A DNA stretch of 64,000 nucleotides from Kitagawia praeruptora (Eukaryota > Streptophyta > Magnoliopsida > Apiales > Apiaceae): the NCBI GenBank assembly GCA_037693485.1, contig CM075344.1, positions 19,986,501 to 20,050,500 on the forward strand, written 5' to 3'. Both the position numbers and the translations under genes were made by a program. Below, one piece after another: positions 20,901 through 31,826 of the stretch (position 1 is its first letter; each line of letters opens with the position of its first letter). Under the pieces are notes generated by a model. That model saw only the letters and a program-made list of their open reading frames with translations, had not been told where the DNA came from and ran no database searches.

Positions 20901-22742
20901 CCAACTGTGCATATCACTACTCCTGGAGGACAAAAGCAATCCATAACCACCACAGTGGTTGCAGGGAGTATGCCATCTGACAAACCTCCAACCTCTATAT
21001 CTGAGAGTGCCAAGCCTGTAGAAGTCAAAGTTGTTACTGAGGCCAAGCTGCAAGAAGTTGCCAACTCAGATATTTATCATGATAAAGCCTTCTTGGAGTT
21101 TCTGAAAGCCATAAGGGAACAGGTTGGTGACACTCAGTTTTATCTGAGGGAGGTGAAGAAGCAGATTGACTACATCACTGTCATCCCCAAGAAAGTCAAC
21201 AATCTATGGGTCAAGGAGATAGTGATGGCTTCCAAATTAAAGATATGGCATCTAACATACCAGACTCTACAAGACCTAAAACACTCAGAGATAGATGCCA
21301 TACTTGAGCTCATTGAGAAGAGGAATGAGAACAGCAAAAGTCTGTTTGATGATTTGAGGAATGGTCAACCTTCAAGGCTACCAGAAGTGATCAAGAAGCC
21401 ATGGACAATCATTTATCAGTCTGGCACCAGAATTGAAGATATCAAGCAATTGGTCATTCCCCATGATCTCACCACTAGAAATCACAGACTGATCATTGCT
21501 ATCATTGATCAATTACAGAAGAAGGTTGGAGCCAGAAATACTGAAGAAACTGAGGCACTGCACATCCTCAGAACCTATATTGCAACTGGTGAAATTCCAG
21601 AGATGGCTCAACCTAGGAGAAATAAGGATGATGATTCTGAAGACAAAGGTGATGGGAGGAGAAGACATCACAGGAGAGATAAGGGTGATGAAGACAAGAA
21701 GAAAAAGGGAGACAAGGATAAAAAGGATGATGATGACCAAGGTAAAACCTATGAGAGGAAGAGTGGAAGACAGCAAGCCTTAGGCACTGCTAGCAGTAAC
21801 CTCACCACAACACAAGACTCTAAGTCTAGGGTGAATACTGTTAGTAGTGACCTAGCAAAATCTACATCTATGGCTTCTGCAACTGTCTTACCACCTCAAG
21901 AAGAGAAGAAGATTCAAGTCAAGAAACCATGTGTATGTTTCAGAAAGCAATCTGCTAATGGAATACTACTATGGTCTACCAACAAAGGTCAAAGATTTCT
22001 GCCAAGCAATCATGTCAAGAGGATGAAATTTAAACATGTTGCAAGAAGAGTGAAGCTATCCAAATCTAGAGCCCTAACAATCATTCCAGGATTGAAACTC
22101 CAGCCACTTGATGAAGACTTTGATGAAGAGCAACTGCAATTTCTAAGAGCTCAAAAGATATGCTATGCTGTAATTGTGGATGACCACCTTGAAATCAAGT
22201 ACACTGATGGGAAAGAAATGAAATTCAAACAAGGGGGTTGTCAACATTGGGGTAAATTGTATGAGATAGAAAGAATCATTGCATTGCTGAACTCTAAAGA
22301 CAAGGTGGAGAGAGTATGGAAGCTGGAATTGATTGACTTTGTGAAAATGAAGAAAGATTATGCTGAGAAGATAAGAAAGGGCTGCTATGAGAAATGGATA
22401 GAAAGGGAGAAAGAAATTGATAGACTGGAGATTGAAGCAGAAAAGCTAAGGGCAAAGGGATTGTGTAGAGTTCAGTTTGATCCCTATGTGGTGAAGTATA
22501 GGAGAAGAAATGGAGACAATGTCAATATAAGAATGGACCTACTCAGTCACTATCCTGCCAACATTCTGAAGCCAGTGCTTGAAGATTTCAAAAACTCTAT
22601 TATGATTGAAGAATTGGATGCTATGACAGAAATCATGAGAGCAATAGATGAGATTGCAAGAAAGGAGAAAGAAAGGAAACAGAAAGCATATGATGATCTA
22701 CAAGCCAAAGCAATGGAGATGCAATCAAAAGAAAATGGCTAG
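18000..22742 (+). CDS. Extra ORF of the copia family, 1,580 residues, function unknown
   Basis: One uninterrupted frame. By eye: a compact N-terminal domain (about 1-255) with ANPTLYLDILEQFW and a later FPRFIQSVLN block; a Ser/Thr/Pro-rich low-complexity stretch (about 265-610); a helical region with a coiled coil (about 835-890, LEQEVATLTKSNAHL...); lysine-rich GEKG repeats (about 910-930); a highly charged stretch of D, K and R (about 1205-1250); and a C-terminal domain (about 1305-1570) with PCVCFRKQ and a long charged helix. I see no signal peptide and no membrane segment, so the label env-like often given to genes in this position is not supported. The N-terminal block resembles unnamed proteins linked to SIRE-type copia elements of asterids, from memory. 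It follows the motif-rich spacer and ends 158 bp before the 3' LTR. Confidence 0.85.
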   Translation: MATVKFNTNFIALTSDVEAPNANFKCFVKWMAESYIKDALSANPTLYLDILEQFWSTAIVEVVALENAITSYVIYCKVQDKEITIITADMNQALGLQQESFDRMATSAELEEFFEFINYSDGINLGKLNRKNLRKEWSYVFATLLQVFTARKSSFDQISAPVQQIGYALAHGKKIDVGQIILQELYGRLGKNTTKRGTDIFFPRFIQSVLNYKNASLIELPGIDKNKIGYPKSMTKLIFGNLETRNDVDVRLNITPHMESLFRTYPHNMPTFDAKSKLAQPKQVEQNANPGPANQPSQPNTLQHTEPTASSSQKGDVSKKKRKEVMSTPLNILSEAALAVELGLGSEETELPLHRTKKKKIKTTSSVTQMAEVVKSGAHSSLGVSSQQGAPIESSILPNAPSCIESAHGSDKAGTTLSGEHITFETPSISQGELPKSTLKHTSLPESNSEISLKPATQATEMQGIDHQEFFSLDEPIISSDLVHDTLFTTQNPHLDGEGMHAEASPNDTITNTEVPLVFTRDSVPVSTAGVIHPTSVVTPVVESIHPVTEVASVTEESSLPSSSSDFMSKWLKPVQHDSASGSGSVPQQLTVEALQSLIVDQIPEFTKIAQNLLTADMPNPDYEAILLCHRDDVEVQKSKIIDDAERDGDIDAWLQGKYDITLDEALQYLREEDITSLGSNAKSLSPGEVYEAVNDSYKGFLKAAHYLGKGVKTEVNRVCDKTATSVAEVKRAFDAKFPQLDSVFKDIKHCNSTCTQMDNGLALLKDTVTGLGHKFQNLSDQTTDANAMLRTMFKNLYGDRLVTDVPVHELSKYEVKRLQDQSLSGFKANELFTKVNTLEQEVATLTKSNAHLTEKVALLNDQLDTQASTTADVLLHQQSMLAAMMKHMGLPLPDESSIPKDISTASLPDNKPKGEKKARNSNTKGEKGIIIKEGGQQRASKSLPNVPGKGKSKVDEPPSTLPVVTLPTVHITTPGGQKQSITTTVVAGSMPSDKPPTSISESAKPVEVKVVTEAKLQEVANSDIYHDKAFLEFLKAIREQVGDTQFYLREVKKQIDYITVIPKKVNNLWVKEIVMASKLKIWHLTYQTLQDLKHSEIDAILELIEKRNENSKSLFDDLRNGQPSRLPEVIKKPWTIIYQSGTRIEDIKQLVIPHDLTTRNHRLIIAIIDQLQKKVGARNTEETEALHILRTYIATGEIPEMAQPRRNKDDDSEDKGDGRRRHHRRDKGDEDKKKKGDKDKKDDDDQGKTYERKSGRQQALGTASSNLTTTQDSKSRVNTVSSDLAKSTSMASATVLPPQEEKKIQVKKPCVCFRKQSANGILLWSTNKGQRFLPSNHVKRMKFKHVARRVKLSKSRALTIIPGLKLQPLDEDFDEEQLQFLRAQKICYAVIVDDHLEIKYTDGKEMKFKQGGCQHWGKLYEIERIIALLNSKDKVERVWKLELIDFVKMKKDYAEKIRKGCYEKWIEREKEIDRLEIEAEKLRAKGLCRVQFDPYVVKYRRRNGDNVNIRMDLLSHYPANILKPVLEDFKNSIMIEELDAMTEIMRAIDEIARKEKERKQKAYDDLQAKAMEMQSKENG

Positions 22743-22900
22743 TACCTCATCATACTGTAAGAGTATTTATCTTGTAATTCCATTTATGTGTTCAATCAAA
22801 ATACATACCTGTACTTTTAAAGTTTTATCTTTATGTATGATAGGCTTGTTATCAGACATGAAATTGTGACTAAGGGTCTCACTCACAATTTGGGGGAGAT
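22743..22900 (+). other. 3' untranslated part and polypurine tract of copia A
   Basis: 158 bp after the extra ORF, ending TTTGGGGGAGAT against the 3' LTR. The polypurine tract GGGGGAGA (22892-22899) primes plus-strand synthesis. Confidence 0.85.
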
Positions 22901-24196
22901 TGTTAGTTACAGAGGCATGCCTGTACACATCTAATAACAAGCCTAATTGTTTGTAATGCTTTGCATTACTTACATGACCTCTTAACTGAGGGAACCTCTA
23001 GTTGTAGAGTTTCTGTTTGTATTGTACTTGTAGTAGGCATCAAATCCTAGTTGTGTAATTGTACAAATAGAGTCTAGAATAATGCTTGAAAGAAGTTCCA
23101 AGGTTCATGCCTCAAGCAAGGAGTTAAAGACTGTCAAATAATCACAGTTGGGATTTGAAGAAATGAAGAATTTGCCTAAGTACCAATTCGAGAAGTATAT
23201 TTGTCTATTCGAGAAGTCCAGCATTCGAGAAGTCAGGGATTAGATATCTCAAGACACTATTCAATATCTCTGAATACACTGTTCGATATCTCATTCGATA
23301 TCTCAGGGATTCGATATGTCTACTACTCTATTCGAGAACTCAAGAAGTCAACAAGTCAAGATGGTATTCAAGTTCTCAAAGAGTCAACAAGTCAAAGTTC
23401 CATTCGATATCTCAAGGACTCAGAAAGCTATTCGACAACTCGAGGATTCGATAAGTCAAATGTTCTATTCGACAACTCAAGGAATCCTGGTGGAAAAGAG
23501 CTATTCGAGAAGTGGTTCGATATGTCATTATAACAGTATTTGAGAACTCAGAGTTATCGATCAAGTCAATTCTAGTTCTCGAATCACTTACTTAGTCACT
23601 TCTTGAATACATTCTTGGAGACAAAATACTGAAGAAATTGTACAAGTCAGAAACCTGCAACAAGCCAATGCACTTTATGGACCACAATCTGTAACGTGCT
23701 CTGGAAAGCCTACAAGGAAGCTTGGAGAGATATAGAAGAGACAAGGAGCTAAAGAAGTGGATCTAAACAGGCTTTGCAAAGTCAAATCTGTAACCGTTTG
23801 GACACTTACTCAAAAAGGATAGACAGACTAGAAAGTAATTTGTTTAGCTACCTTATTTGCAGTAAGTAGGCTGTATCCATGTTCTATAAGGACACAGCCT
23901 CACTTCATAACTTAGGAACTTTTGTGAGTCAAGTTTTTTTTTATACACTGTAAGCCATATCTCTCTGAGAAAAACGAAGCTGAGAATACTACCATTTGTA
24001 TTCACAGATTGTAGCAACCTTTATCTAATAATACATTAGATTAAAGTGATATTGTGTCTTGTGTTGTTTATTTATCCGCACCTTCACTTCTACACACAGA
24101 GGCACTTATCTGCTACATAGACTCAATCAAAGAAAAGTTCAAGAATCCATTCACCCCCCCCCCTCTGTATTCTTTTACCGTATTCAATACTCAACA
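22901..24196 (+). repeat. 3' LTR of copia A
   Basis: 1,296 bp, nearly identical to the 5' LTR. Differences seen: four substitutions and a longer C/CT run (about 24154-24166). Three of the four substitutions are C-T differences at a CG, and two of those destroy TTCnnGAA dyads. Confidence 0.95.
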
Positions 24197-24201
24197 GGTG
24201 C

Positions 24202-24362
24202 CACGTCAGCAAGGTGTCACGCCAACAAGATGCCATGTCAACAGTGGGGCCCACCAAGATGCCACGTCAACAGTGGGACCCACAAGGTGCTACGTCACAA
24301 CTGGGGGGCCATGCCACGTCAGCAATGGGTCCCACATGGTGCCACGTCAGCAATGGGGAACA
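24202..24362. repeat. CACGTCAGCA minisatellite of CACTA-1, right of copia A
   Basis: Degenerate units of (G)GTGCCACGTCAGCAATGGG / GATGCCACGTCAACAGTGGG, continuing the tract at 9977-10064. The target duplication GGTGC of copia A is part of this unit. Confidence 0.8.
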
Positions 24363-25912
24363 CTATCAAATGCAATAGTAGTTTGGTCTAAGGCAACATC
24401 ATATTTGTTTTTGCAACATCAGAAGTATTTTTAGCAACACTAAATATAGCATAATGCAACATCATATATAGTCAAATGCAACACTTTTTTACAAAAAAAT
24501 TGAAATGGCTGCTTTGTTTATACATAAAACCATCCTGTCCAAACCAAGCCAACAAACAACTAATACAAACCAGCCACAAGGCGATGATGTAGCCAACAAA
24601 ATACTGAAGTAACAATTTTACAAATTCTTACCAACATGTACTAAAATCAAGCACTTGCACTAATTCTAAATTCAAAGTACGTCAACTAAAAATTCAAAAA
24701 TACATAAGCAAATAGATAAGAAACACTGCAACATCCACTAAAGCCAACAGGATCAGACCTTATTGGTCTACCCTCCAATGTGTAACCATGCACTGATTGA
24801 ATGCAACGAATTGCTCCTCCTTCGAGTAAGTAGTATACCTGGAAGAATAAAAAGTTTATAATCCAAAAGTTGATATAAATCAACTTCATACATCTATAAA
24901 AACCAAACTGTACAAATTTATGACATATAACTATGCATAAGGAATCTGAAACACAAATTGAAGTGTCAAAAGCTGGCATATACATAATCCATAATAAAGA
25001 CAATAACAATATAAAAAAGAGCATAAAAGAAATGCTCTGACCCTTAGATTTAAAGAAATGTTTAATTTAGAACTATCACATATTTGCAGCAACGAAAGAT
25101 CATGTGCACGCATGTTTAACAGTGGTATATTAGGCTTAAGTGAATAATCCACGAGAATTTATAATTAAAGACCAACTGCGAATAATCAGAATTAAAGACT
25201 AATGAGGTAGATGCACAGTCACATTTACAATGTATAATAGTTTCCAAGGTAATTAAACATTTCAATATACTTCTTTTCCCTTGTATAGTTCAGACTCATG
25301 TCTGAAATAGAAAACTGAATGACTAATAAAGACTTACTTCATCTAAAACAATAGCAGACATTAAAGCAATCAAGAGATTCTGAAATCAGCCTTGCTACTT
25401 AAGAACATTAAATTTATGCAAATCACCTGTCAACGTCTGTATAAAAAATGATCCCCAAATCAGCGTTGCTACTTAGGACTGCTTCTGTGATGGATTTCAT
25501 TGTTGCCTTGTCCTCGGATTAGGAATATGATTGGGAAATAAACCTAAATAGATAGTTTACCCTAAAAATAAGTAAGGATATCCAATTTTTAATTATGAAT
25601 CTAGGGTTTAAAACTGTACCATTAGGCTCCAAGAACTGACTGCCAAAAGTAATAGCTCCAAGAGGCTCAAGGACCTTTCCCTGATTAATCATTACGAATA
25701 CACAACCAGTATTAGTCAACCGACGGGTGCATAAATCATTCTCTCTGTTCAGCATGAAAAATGCATAGTATTTGGTTGAGACAGCTGCAATTACAGGTAA
25801 ATACTGATCTAGAGTTCATACATACCTGCAGCATGCCTCTGAGATAAATTCAAGTTACATATTATAACAATACACAGAAACTAACACAAAAAATTGTTTT
25901 GAAATCATATAG
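24363..25912. other. CACTA-1 body, no gene recognised
   Basis: Starts with several GCAACATC / GCAACAC words, then about 1.4 kb of AT-rich DNA with only short frames on both strands. No transposase motifs found. It may be a captured non-coding or intronic fragment. Confidence 0.5.
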
Positions 25913-25934
25913 TTACTACACCATAAACAGCCTA

Positions 25935-27110
25935 CGGTAACACCAAAAAAATGTTACAGCAGGTACATTATATGTTAGCTTAGGCCCATAAATAGCTAAG
26001 GTAACATCTTTTCGGTGATAGCTCTCAGCATGTTGCCTTAGGGGTCTAAGCTAACATCTTTGATCCCTAACGTAACATGCATTTTTATGTTACCTCAGCT
26101 TGCTATGGTAACAAAACTGAGGTCTACGCTAACTTAAAATCTATGTTACCTTAGAGGTCTATTTTTTTAAAAAAACAATGGGACCCACGTGGGGACCACA
26201 GTGGGACCTACGTGGGGACCACACGGAACCCACGTAGGGACCCATGTGGGGACCCACGTGGGGACCACTGTGGGACCCACTGTGAGCCCACTTTTGTTGG
26301 CAACATTGTATGCCCTAGTGTAACATCTTTTATGTTAGATTAGCTTTTATGTAGCAACATTTCCATTAGCTAAGGTAACATCTTTCTGGAAAAAAATGAA
26401 CAAAATTTCACATACACTTTATGCATCCCTAAATAACCTTTTCATTTCGATAAACCATTCCAAAAATTACATCCATAATCCAAACAAACTAAACCAACTC
26501 TCAAACAGGCACCAAACATTCTAAACCAATTCACTACTACATAGTCAACATACTAATAATTCACAAACTTAATTAAAATCAACTAGTTAACATCCATACT
26601 TGATAGTAGCCAAAGTTAATAAAAAAAGTATCATAATTTCGTCATATACTAGAAGGAAGGGAGTATTGGCGGCCATTTTTTCTCTCTTGATCTTTTCCAA
26701 CTGCTCAAGTCATTCCCTTATGCTTGGAATTCAGGCAAGTACATCCAGAGAAGCCTGCAAAGTAGAACTGCAAATGGTGCATTACAATGAAATTATATGA
26801 GTATTGGAACAGGATTTTAGCAAAAAAAATAAGGAAAATTTACCTGATTTTTGTGTAAAAGTTTAATATTTCCTTTGTGAGTTATGTTCTTAAAAATGAT
26901 GTCTACCTGCGAAAAATAAGGAAAATTTGCTCTTTACCAGACTTGGTTAAACTACACAAGTGCTTGCACCTAACATTTTATGCATCTGTTTTTTGTGCGG
27001 TAGGGGAGCCATTTAGTAAAGGGAAAGCAGTAGCATATGATCCCAAGTACCATAAAGCATTTAAGAAATTAGTTATAAGCTCTGTGGTCGTCCATGTTAT
27101 GTGTGTGTGT
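25935..27110. other. CACTA-2 left body
   Basis: Subterminal repeats GGTAACAT / TGTTACC to about 26160 and again near 26310-26390. A G-rich minisatellite of GGGACCCACGTGGGGACCAC units lies at 26179-26295. The rest, to the Athila-like element, is AT-rich with no convincing gene; frames at 26600-26800 and 26877-27115 are short and match nothing I know. Confidence 0.55.
26179..26295. repeat. GTGGGGACCCAC minisatellite in CACTA-2
   Basis: About eight variant units of ACGTGGGGACCACAGTGGGACC. Similar in character to the CACGTCAGCA tract of CACTA-1: both are GC-rich islands with ACGTG / CACGT cores inside AT-rich transposon ends. Confidence 0.8.
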
Positions 27111-27115
27111 GTAGT

Positions 27116-28670
27116 TGTTTGCACTAAATCACGCAAGCGTACGTGGTCACAAGTAATACAGATAGAAGTCAAGTTCGTTCCCACATAGATCTGGTTTTTA
27201 ATTCAGTATTGTACCTATGCAACAATGTATGGTTTTAATTCACTGCTAAGACAAATAAAAAATTTGGGTTTTAATTAACTAAATCTAACTAAAAAGCAAA
27301 TTAACAAACTAAGAATTAACTAACTAACAAGAATTGAAATCGAATTACTTCTGCAAGAGAAAGCATGGGATCCTAACTTCATTAAATACTTTGCTTAGAT
27401 CTGACGCCTTTAATCACTGTATGCAATGGTTATGATATCTGATCGGATAACACGAAACAAGTACACGCTACCTCTCAGTATACGTATACCAAACTAAACA
27501 TACATCCACAAAAGAGATAGAAGATGAATAGACACCAATTATACTTAGACCCTATATGTCTATAGAATTTGAAAACATAACGGTTGAAGAACAAGTTATC
27601 CATAATGATCACATAGGGCAGCATAATATCTCTATCTACACTACAAATCATGATGTTAAAACATCAACCTATCCTATGCTAGCATGACAAGTTCTAAATC
27701 TCAAGATCCACTCTCGTTTCGCAAGAGATTAACAAATTAAATGTTAGCTACGCATCTAAATTCATAAAGCACAACCATACGAGGATATCAAATATACATC
27801 ACACATAGATCTTTAAAGCATCAAGATACTAAAGCTCCATAAATAAATCCGTTAGAATCCCATGACAACGATTAGCTCATAATTGAACCTCTCGTCATCA
27901 TGGGATCTGATGAAACCATGATAAAAACAAAGTATGAAAAAAATACAAATAAACCTAAGTAATTGATATGTAATGGTTCTACTCCTAATGATCTGATTTA
28001 CAATGATAGGTATTGTTTATATAGGCTCTATAATTCTTGCCCAGCAAGAAAATACCCAAAATAGAGTTAAAATAGAATTTCTGCAAAATACGTTTCCTAA
28101 ACTGATTCTGTTTTTAAGGAAAATTTGTAGCTGACTTTTCTTCAGTATTTCTGGACCGTTCCAGTTGTATTTGGACCTCAGACCACTTTAGAATGATACG
28201 GAATTCCGTTATCTTCGCGTGGACTGCTTACGGGCCTCAAACGGAGTTGTAAAACTCAAGATATGGCTAAAATAGTAAAAATTGTAATTTTTCAGCACCG
28301 CGCGCGTGCAACCTGCGCCCATCAGTCTGTTTGTCACGAAACCTAAGGCCACCACGCGCAACCTGCTTGTGTAACACCTGTCCCATATTATAGAAAATCT
28401 CCCAAGCTTCGCGTGGGCAGTAAGATCGCTGAAAACGGACTTCTAGAACTCCAGATATGTCCAAAACAGTGTAGACTGCGCAACCGTCTCAGAAATCCGA
28501 ATTTTAATCAATTTAATCTCCAAAAACGACAGAAGCATCCAACTTAATCGACATTCTTGCAAGCCTGCACATCTACACAAAACACATCAAAACTATAACA
28601 AACTTGAGTCCAAAACAATCAATTTAAGCCGATATGGAACGCTCCAGGTGGATATAAAATCCACTTATCA
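27116..28670 (-). repeat. 3' LTR of element C (full length)
   Basis: 1,555 bp. Contains the segment 27859-28391 that is missing from the other LTR. A 65-codon frame at 28267-28464 (-) is not a gene. Confidence 0.92.
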
Positions 28671-28687
28671 CACCCTCAAACTTAAAC
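28671..28687 (-). other. Polypurine tract of element C
   Basis: On the minus strand, GTTTAAGTTTGAGGGTG directly abuts the LTR start TGATAAGTGG. This fits a gypsy polypurine tract and confirms the minus orientation. Confidence 0.75.
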
Positions 28688-30655
28688 TGATGCTTGTCCT
28701 CAAGCATAAACAATTACAACTAACTAACTAGTACCACTTCCGTAGGTGATCACGGTTGCATTTGGCATATGCAAGAAGCCCTTTAAACCCCTAGGCAGCC
28801 CTAGTGGACGAGTAATGTCTCGTGAGGGCCTATAGCGAATGTACCCACAAAATCCAATGCAATGCAATGCATGAATGCAACTAAATGAAAATGCAAATAA
28901 TCTAGTACTAATATCCTACCATACCTTCAAATCCTCTCATGTCATATCAACTTAAGAATCAAAGTAAATACGCAATGTCTTGGTGTCGAAAGTGCAAGTA
29001 TTCACATAGTCTACTCAATGAACATGCATAAGTTCTCACAAGTCCATGTCAAGTGTAAGAATAAGTTAGTAAACATGTTAAGCCTACAAGAGTACATCTT
29101 TGAGACAAAACTCGGGATCTCATACGCAAAAACAAGCAAACTCTCACAATCCACTCACAAAAGAATATTCACTCAAGAACAAGGGTAAGTGTATCACTCA
29201 ATTCCAACAAAATCATAAACACGCTTGACATTTGGTATCAATCTAACTCTTAACACAACATACATCAATGACGATAATCAAAAGGTCTTTATTTGGGTTG
29301 TAATGGGGCTAGGGACAAGGTATGTCAAATAAACCAAAACAGGTGAAGTGTCAAAAGCTGGTAAGTACCATAATAAATCATACATAACACCCTATTTTCC
29401 CCCCCCCCATAATTTTATGCAACAAAACACTCGAATAGTCGACTAAAGTGGGATCACAATAAACACAAATATGCTCTCATAATATATATATATATATATA
29501 TATATATTTTTTCCTTTTTTTTCTTTTCTATTTTTTTTTCTTTTTTTTTTCGAGAGCTAAAGCAACAATAATATAGACAATAACAATGATCCCACGATTT
29601 TATTACACATGCCGACTATCAAGCAAACAATCAAACCCAAATTTCAAATTTCAATATTTCCCCCAAACTTATGACCAATAATAAACCCCTCCTTGCACAC
29701 CTTATTACTCCCTTAAGCACTCTACTAGCCTTTGACAATATGGGTTCAAATTAATGTAAGGCTAATACAAGAAATAGGTCTTGGCAAGTAATGTGGTATA
29801 TCACCGAAAAATAGGATTAAGCTCAACGGGTTAACTAATTGATCATGTAAACATGGTACGGTAATATGGGAAAATTTGCGGTTATTCCTATTACCTTTAT
29901 CATTTTAATCGTCAAATAATGTCATGCGTTTCAAGAAAGACCTCAAACAACTGCTAGCAATACAAACAATCCGTGGACACACAAGCAAACGAATAAGATT
30001 GCAACAAATATGCAATACGGCTCAAAAGCTCACTTGGCGGGAAAACATACTCAATCCCAAGCAAAAATCTCTCTAACGCCCCTACTTGTATTCAAAGCAT
30101 GCAAACTAAATCATCTTGCACATATTCATGTCCTTCTAATCACTTATAACATTCAATAAGTCTACTAGCTTCAACTTACTAGTGTATGTGTGTGCACAAG
30201 AACAAAGCATATCACTTCTCAATCAAAAGCGTCAACAACACAAAATTCCTATCAAGCATGGGTGCAAATGCAACTATTATGAACTCACATGAAATACGAA
30301 CATAAAAACAGAATGTCCTATATGAAACAAACGTAGATAACACGAACATAAATGCATAATTTACTACTACTAATATGCAAAGCATGAAATCCTACATGAA
30401 CACATAATACAACTACTAATCCCTCAAACCACCCCAAAACTTAAAATATTCAATGTCCGCATTGAATGGAAGTAAATACAAGGGATAGTAGAAAATATAC
30501 CTAAATAAAAATGCCGAAAAGCGTGGGTTGCCTCCCACGAAGCGATTCTTTAACGTCAATAGCTTGACGTTACTTCCAAGCCTCCATTAAGGATGATAAT
30601 AGTTTGCCTGGTCATCTCTTCGCGAGACTTCATCGTCATCACGGTGGCACACTTT
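28688..30655 (-). other. Element C interior, no coding sequence
   Basis: About 2 kb with only short frames. It includes an AT microsatellite (29481-29507), a T/C-rich run just after it (to about 29550), and, near 30520-30560, the stem GTGGGTTGCCTCCCAC that is common near the 3' side of gypsy-type plant elements. In an Athila element this position would be pol or env space; here it has been lost or replaced. Confidence 0.6.
29481..29507. repeat. AT microsatellite
   Basis: About thirteen AT units followed by a T-rich stretch. Confidence 0.9.
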
Positions 30656-31147
30656 CTACCCCTTCTCCTCGCTTGGCATATTCGTATAAGAACTACGTCC
30701 TATTCCAATGCCTTCATCTGTTGACCCAAAATCTGTCAATTTGTAGAACAACACACACTCGCGGGCTTTGCTTGAATATAATGGAGGAGGGTAAATGTAA
30801 GTTGCTGAAGCCTTTGGTTCCTCAAAGAGAACTCCCTCCATTGGCTCTAATTCTCTACCTCCATCTTTAAACTCTGAGACAAGTAGAAGACCTGCATCTT
30901 TCCCATGGTCATCAACCTCTTGGAACGCACATACCAATTCTTGAAATTTGCGTAGCTCATCAGTGTCCTCTTGGTACGCACATACCAATTCTTGAAATTT
31001 GTGTAGCTCATCAATGTCTGTCTCAAATAGTGCCCCTTCCAAATCATCCTCCATACTAACATGATCAAATTCCTCACATGGCTTGCGAACGCTAACCTCC
31101 TCTTGGAAATTGTCTTCCTCAATTAAGCATGTAGTACCTTGCTCCAA
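30656..31147 (-). pseudogene. Acidic ORF remnant of element C
   Basis: Open for 163 codons. It is acidic and holds a tandem repeat of about 20 residues around KFQELVCAYQED and KFQELVCAFQEV, which the DNA also shows as a direct duplication at about 30915-31005. Position downstream of the gag knuckle suggests the C-terminal part of a gag-related protein. No catalytic motif. Probably not functional. Confidence 0.4.
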
Positions 31148-31474
31148 ATCACCGTTATTTTTTGGAATTGCCTCTAGTATGAATTGTTGTTTCTCTTATT
31201 CCAAGGCACTCAAAACTTGAGCAACAAGTGTCCCCATAGATTTGATAGACTTCTCATGATTCTCTACAAGCATCCTAATCTCCTTCCTAATCTCCTTCAA
31301 ATCATCAACCTCATCTGACTGAAAAGTAGGAATAGGTTGCTGATGTTGAAACTCTTCACTACCAAAGACATCTTGCTGGTACTGTTGAGGATGGTACTGA
31401 AAATATGGTTGTTCCTCATAACTCAGAGGTTAAGATTTCCACGGGTCATGCTGCTGCAAAAAATTCCGGTTCTG

Positions 31475-31675
31475 CTATTGCAGAATATTCTGAGGATAGT
31501 AAGGCTGTGCTCCATATTGTTGACCTTGATACTGCTGATAAGGCTGTTGAGGTTGTTGAATACCACCTTGGTTGCTCCAGCACTGATACGTCTCATGTGC
31601 GCCCGCACATAGCTCACAAACACTAACCACCTGCTGAACTCCATAGTAAGTTAGAAAATCCATCTTCAACGTCAA
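31475..31675 (-). pseudogene. gag: Gag zinc-knuckle remnant of element C
   Basis: A 66-codon frame with CELCAGAHETYQC, a CX2CX3HX4C knuckle of the type seen in Athila-lineage gag, followed by a Gln/Tyr/Pro-rich tail (QPQQPYQQYQGQQY). It starts about 150 bp inside the primer-binding site, so the main capsid part of gag is missing. Confidence 0.6.
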
Positions 31676-31800
31676 CGCTCTCTGACAAGTACCTGAAACA
31701 CCAACAAACTATACAAGAATAGATGAGAAAACGAAATCCGAGTCAGTGAACTCTAACGACCACTATTGACAAGCACATAAACCAAAAATAAAACACCGAA

Positions 31801-31820
31801 GATCCCCGGTAGCGGCGCCA
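31801..31820 (-). other. Primer-binding site of element C (tRNA-Asp type)
   Basis: On the minus strand TGGCGCCGCTACCGGGGATC begins six bases after the LTR end. It matches the 3' end of plant tRNA-Asp except for about two bases, judged from memory of that tRNA. tRNA-Asp priming is typical of Athila elements. Confidence 0.75.
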
Positions 31821-31826
31821 AAAACT

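Larger units (their letters stand above)
10065..24196 (+). mobile_element. Copia element A (14.1 kb, large-gag, SIRE/Maximus-like) with extra ORF
   Basis: LTRs 10065-11356 and 22901-24196, both TGTTAG...CTCAACA, with a perfect target duplication GGTGC at 10060-10064 and 24197-24201. The order inside is: primer-binding site, gag, pol (protease, integrase, reverse transcriptase, RNase H, the Ty1/copia order), an 843-bp spacer with a motif array, a 1,580-residue extra ORF, and a polypurine tract. Size, long gag and a gene after pol fit the SIRE/Maximus branch. The two LTRs differ by about four substitutions and the length of one C-run (by eye), so the insertion is recent. Gag carries a frameshift; pol and the extra ORF are open. 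Confidence 0.95.

Noticed and set aside
18000..22742. Calling the extra ORF an envelope gene
   Set aside because: I see no signal peptide, membrane segment or surface-protein motif; position alone is not enough.
29400..29560. Possible CRISPR or satellite in the C/T-rich and AT-rich tracts
   Set aside because: They are simple microsatellites without spacer structure.
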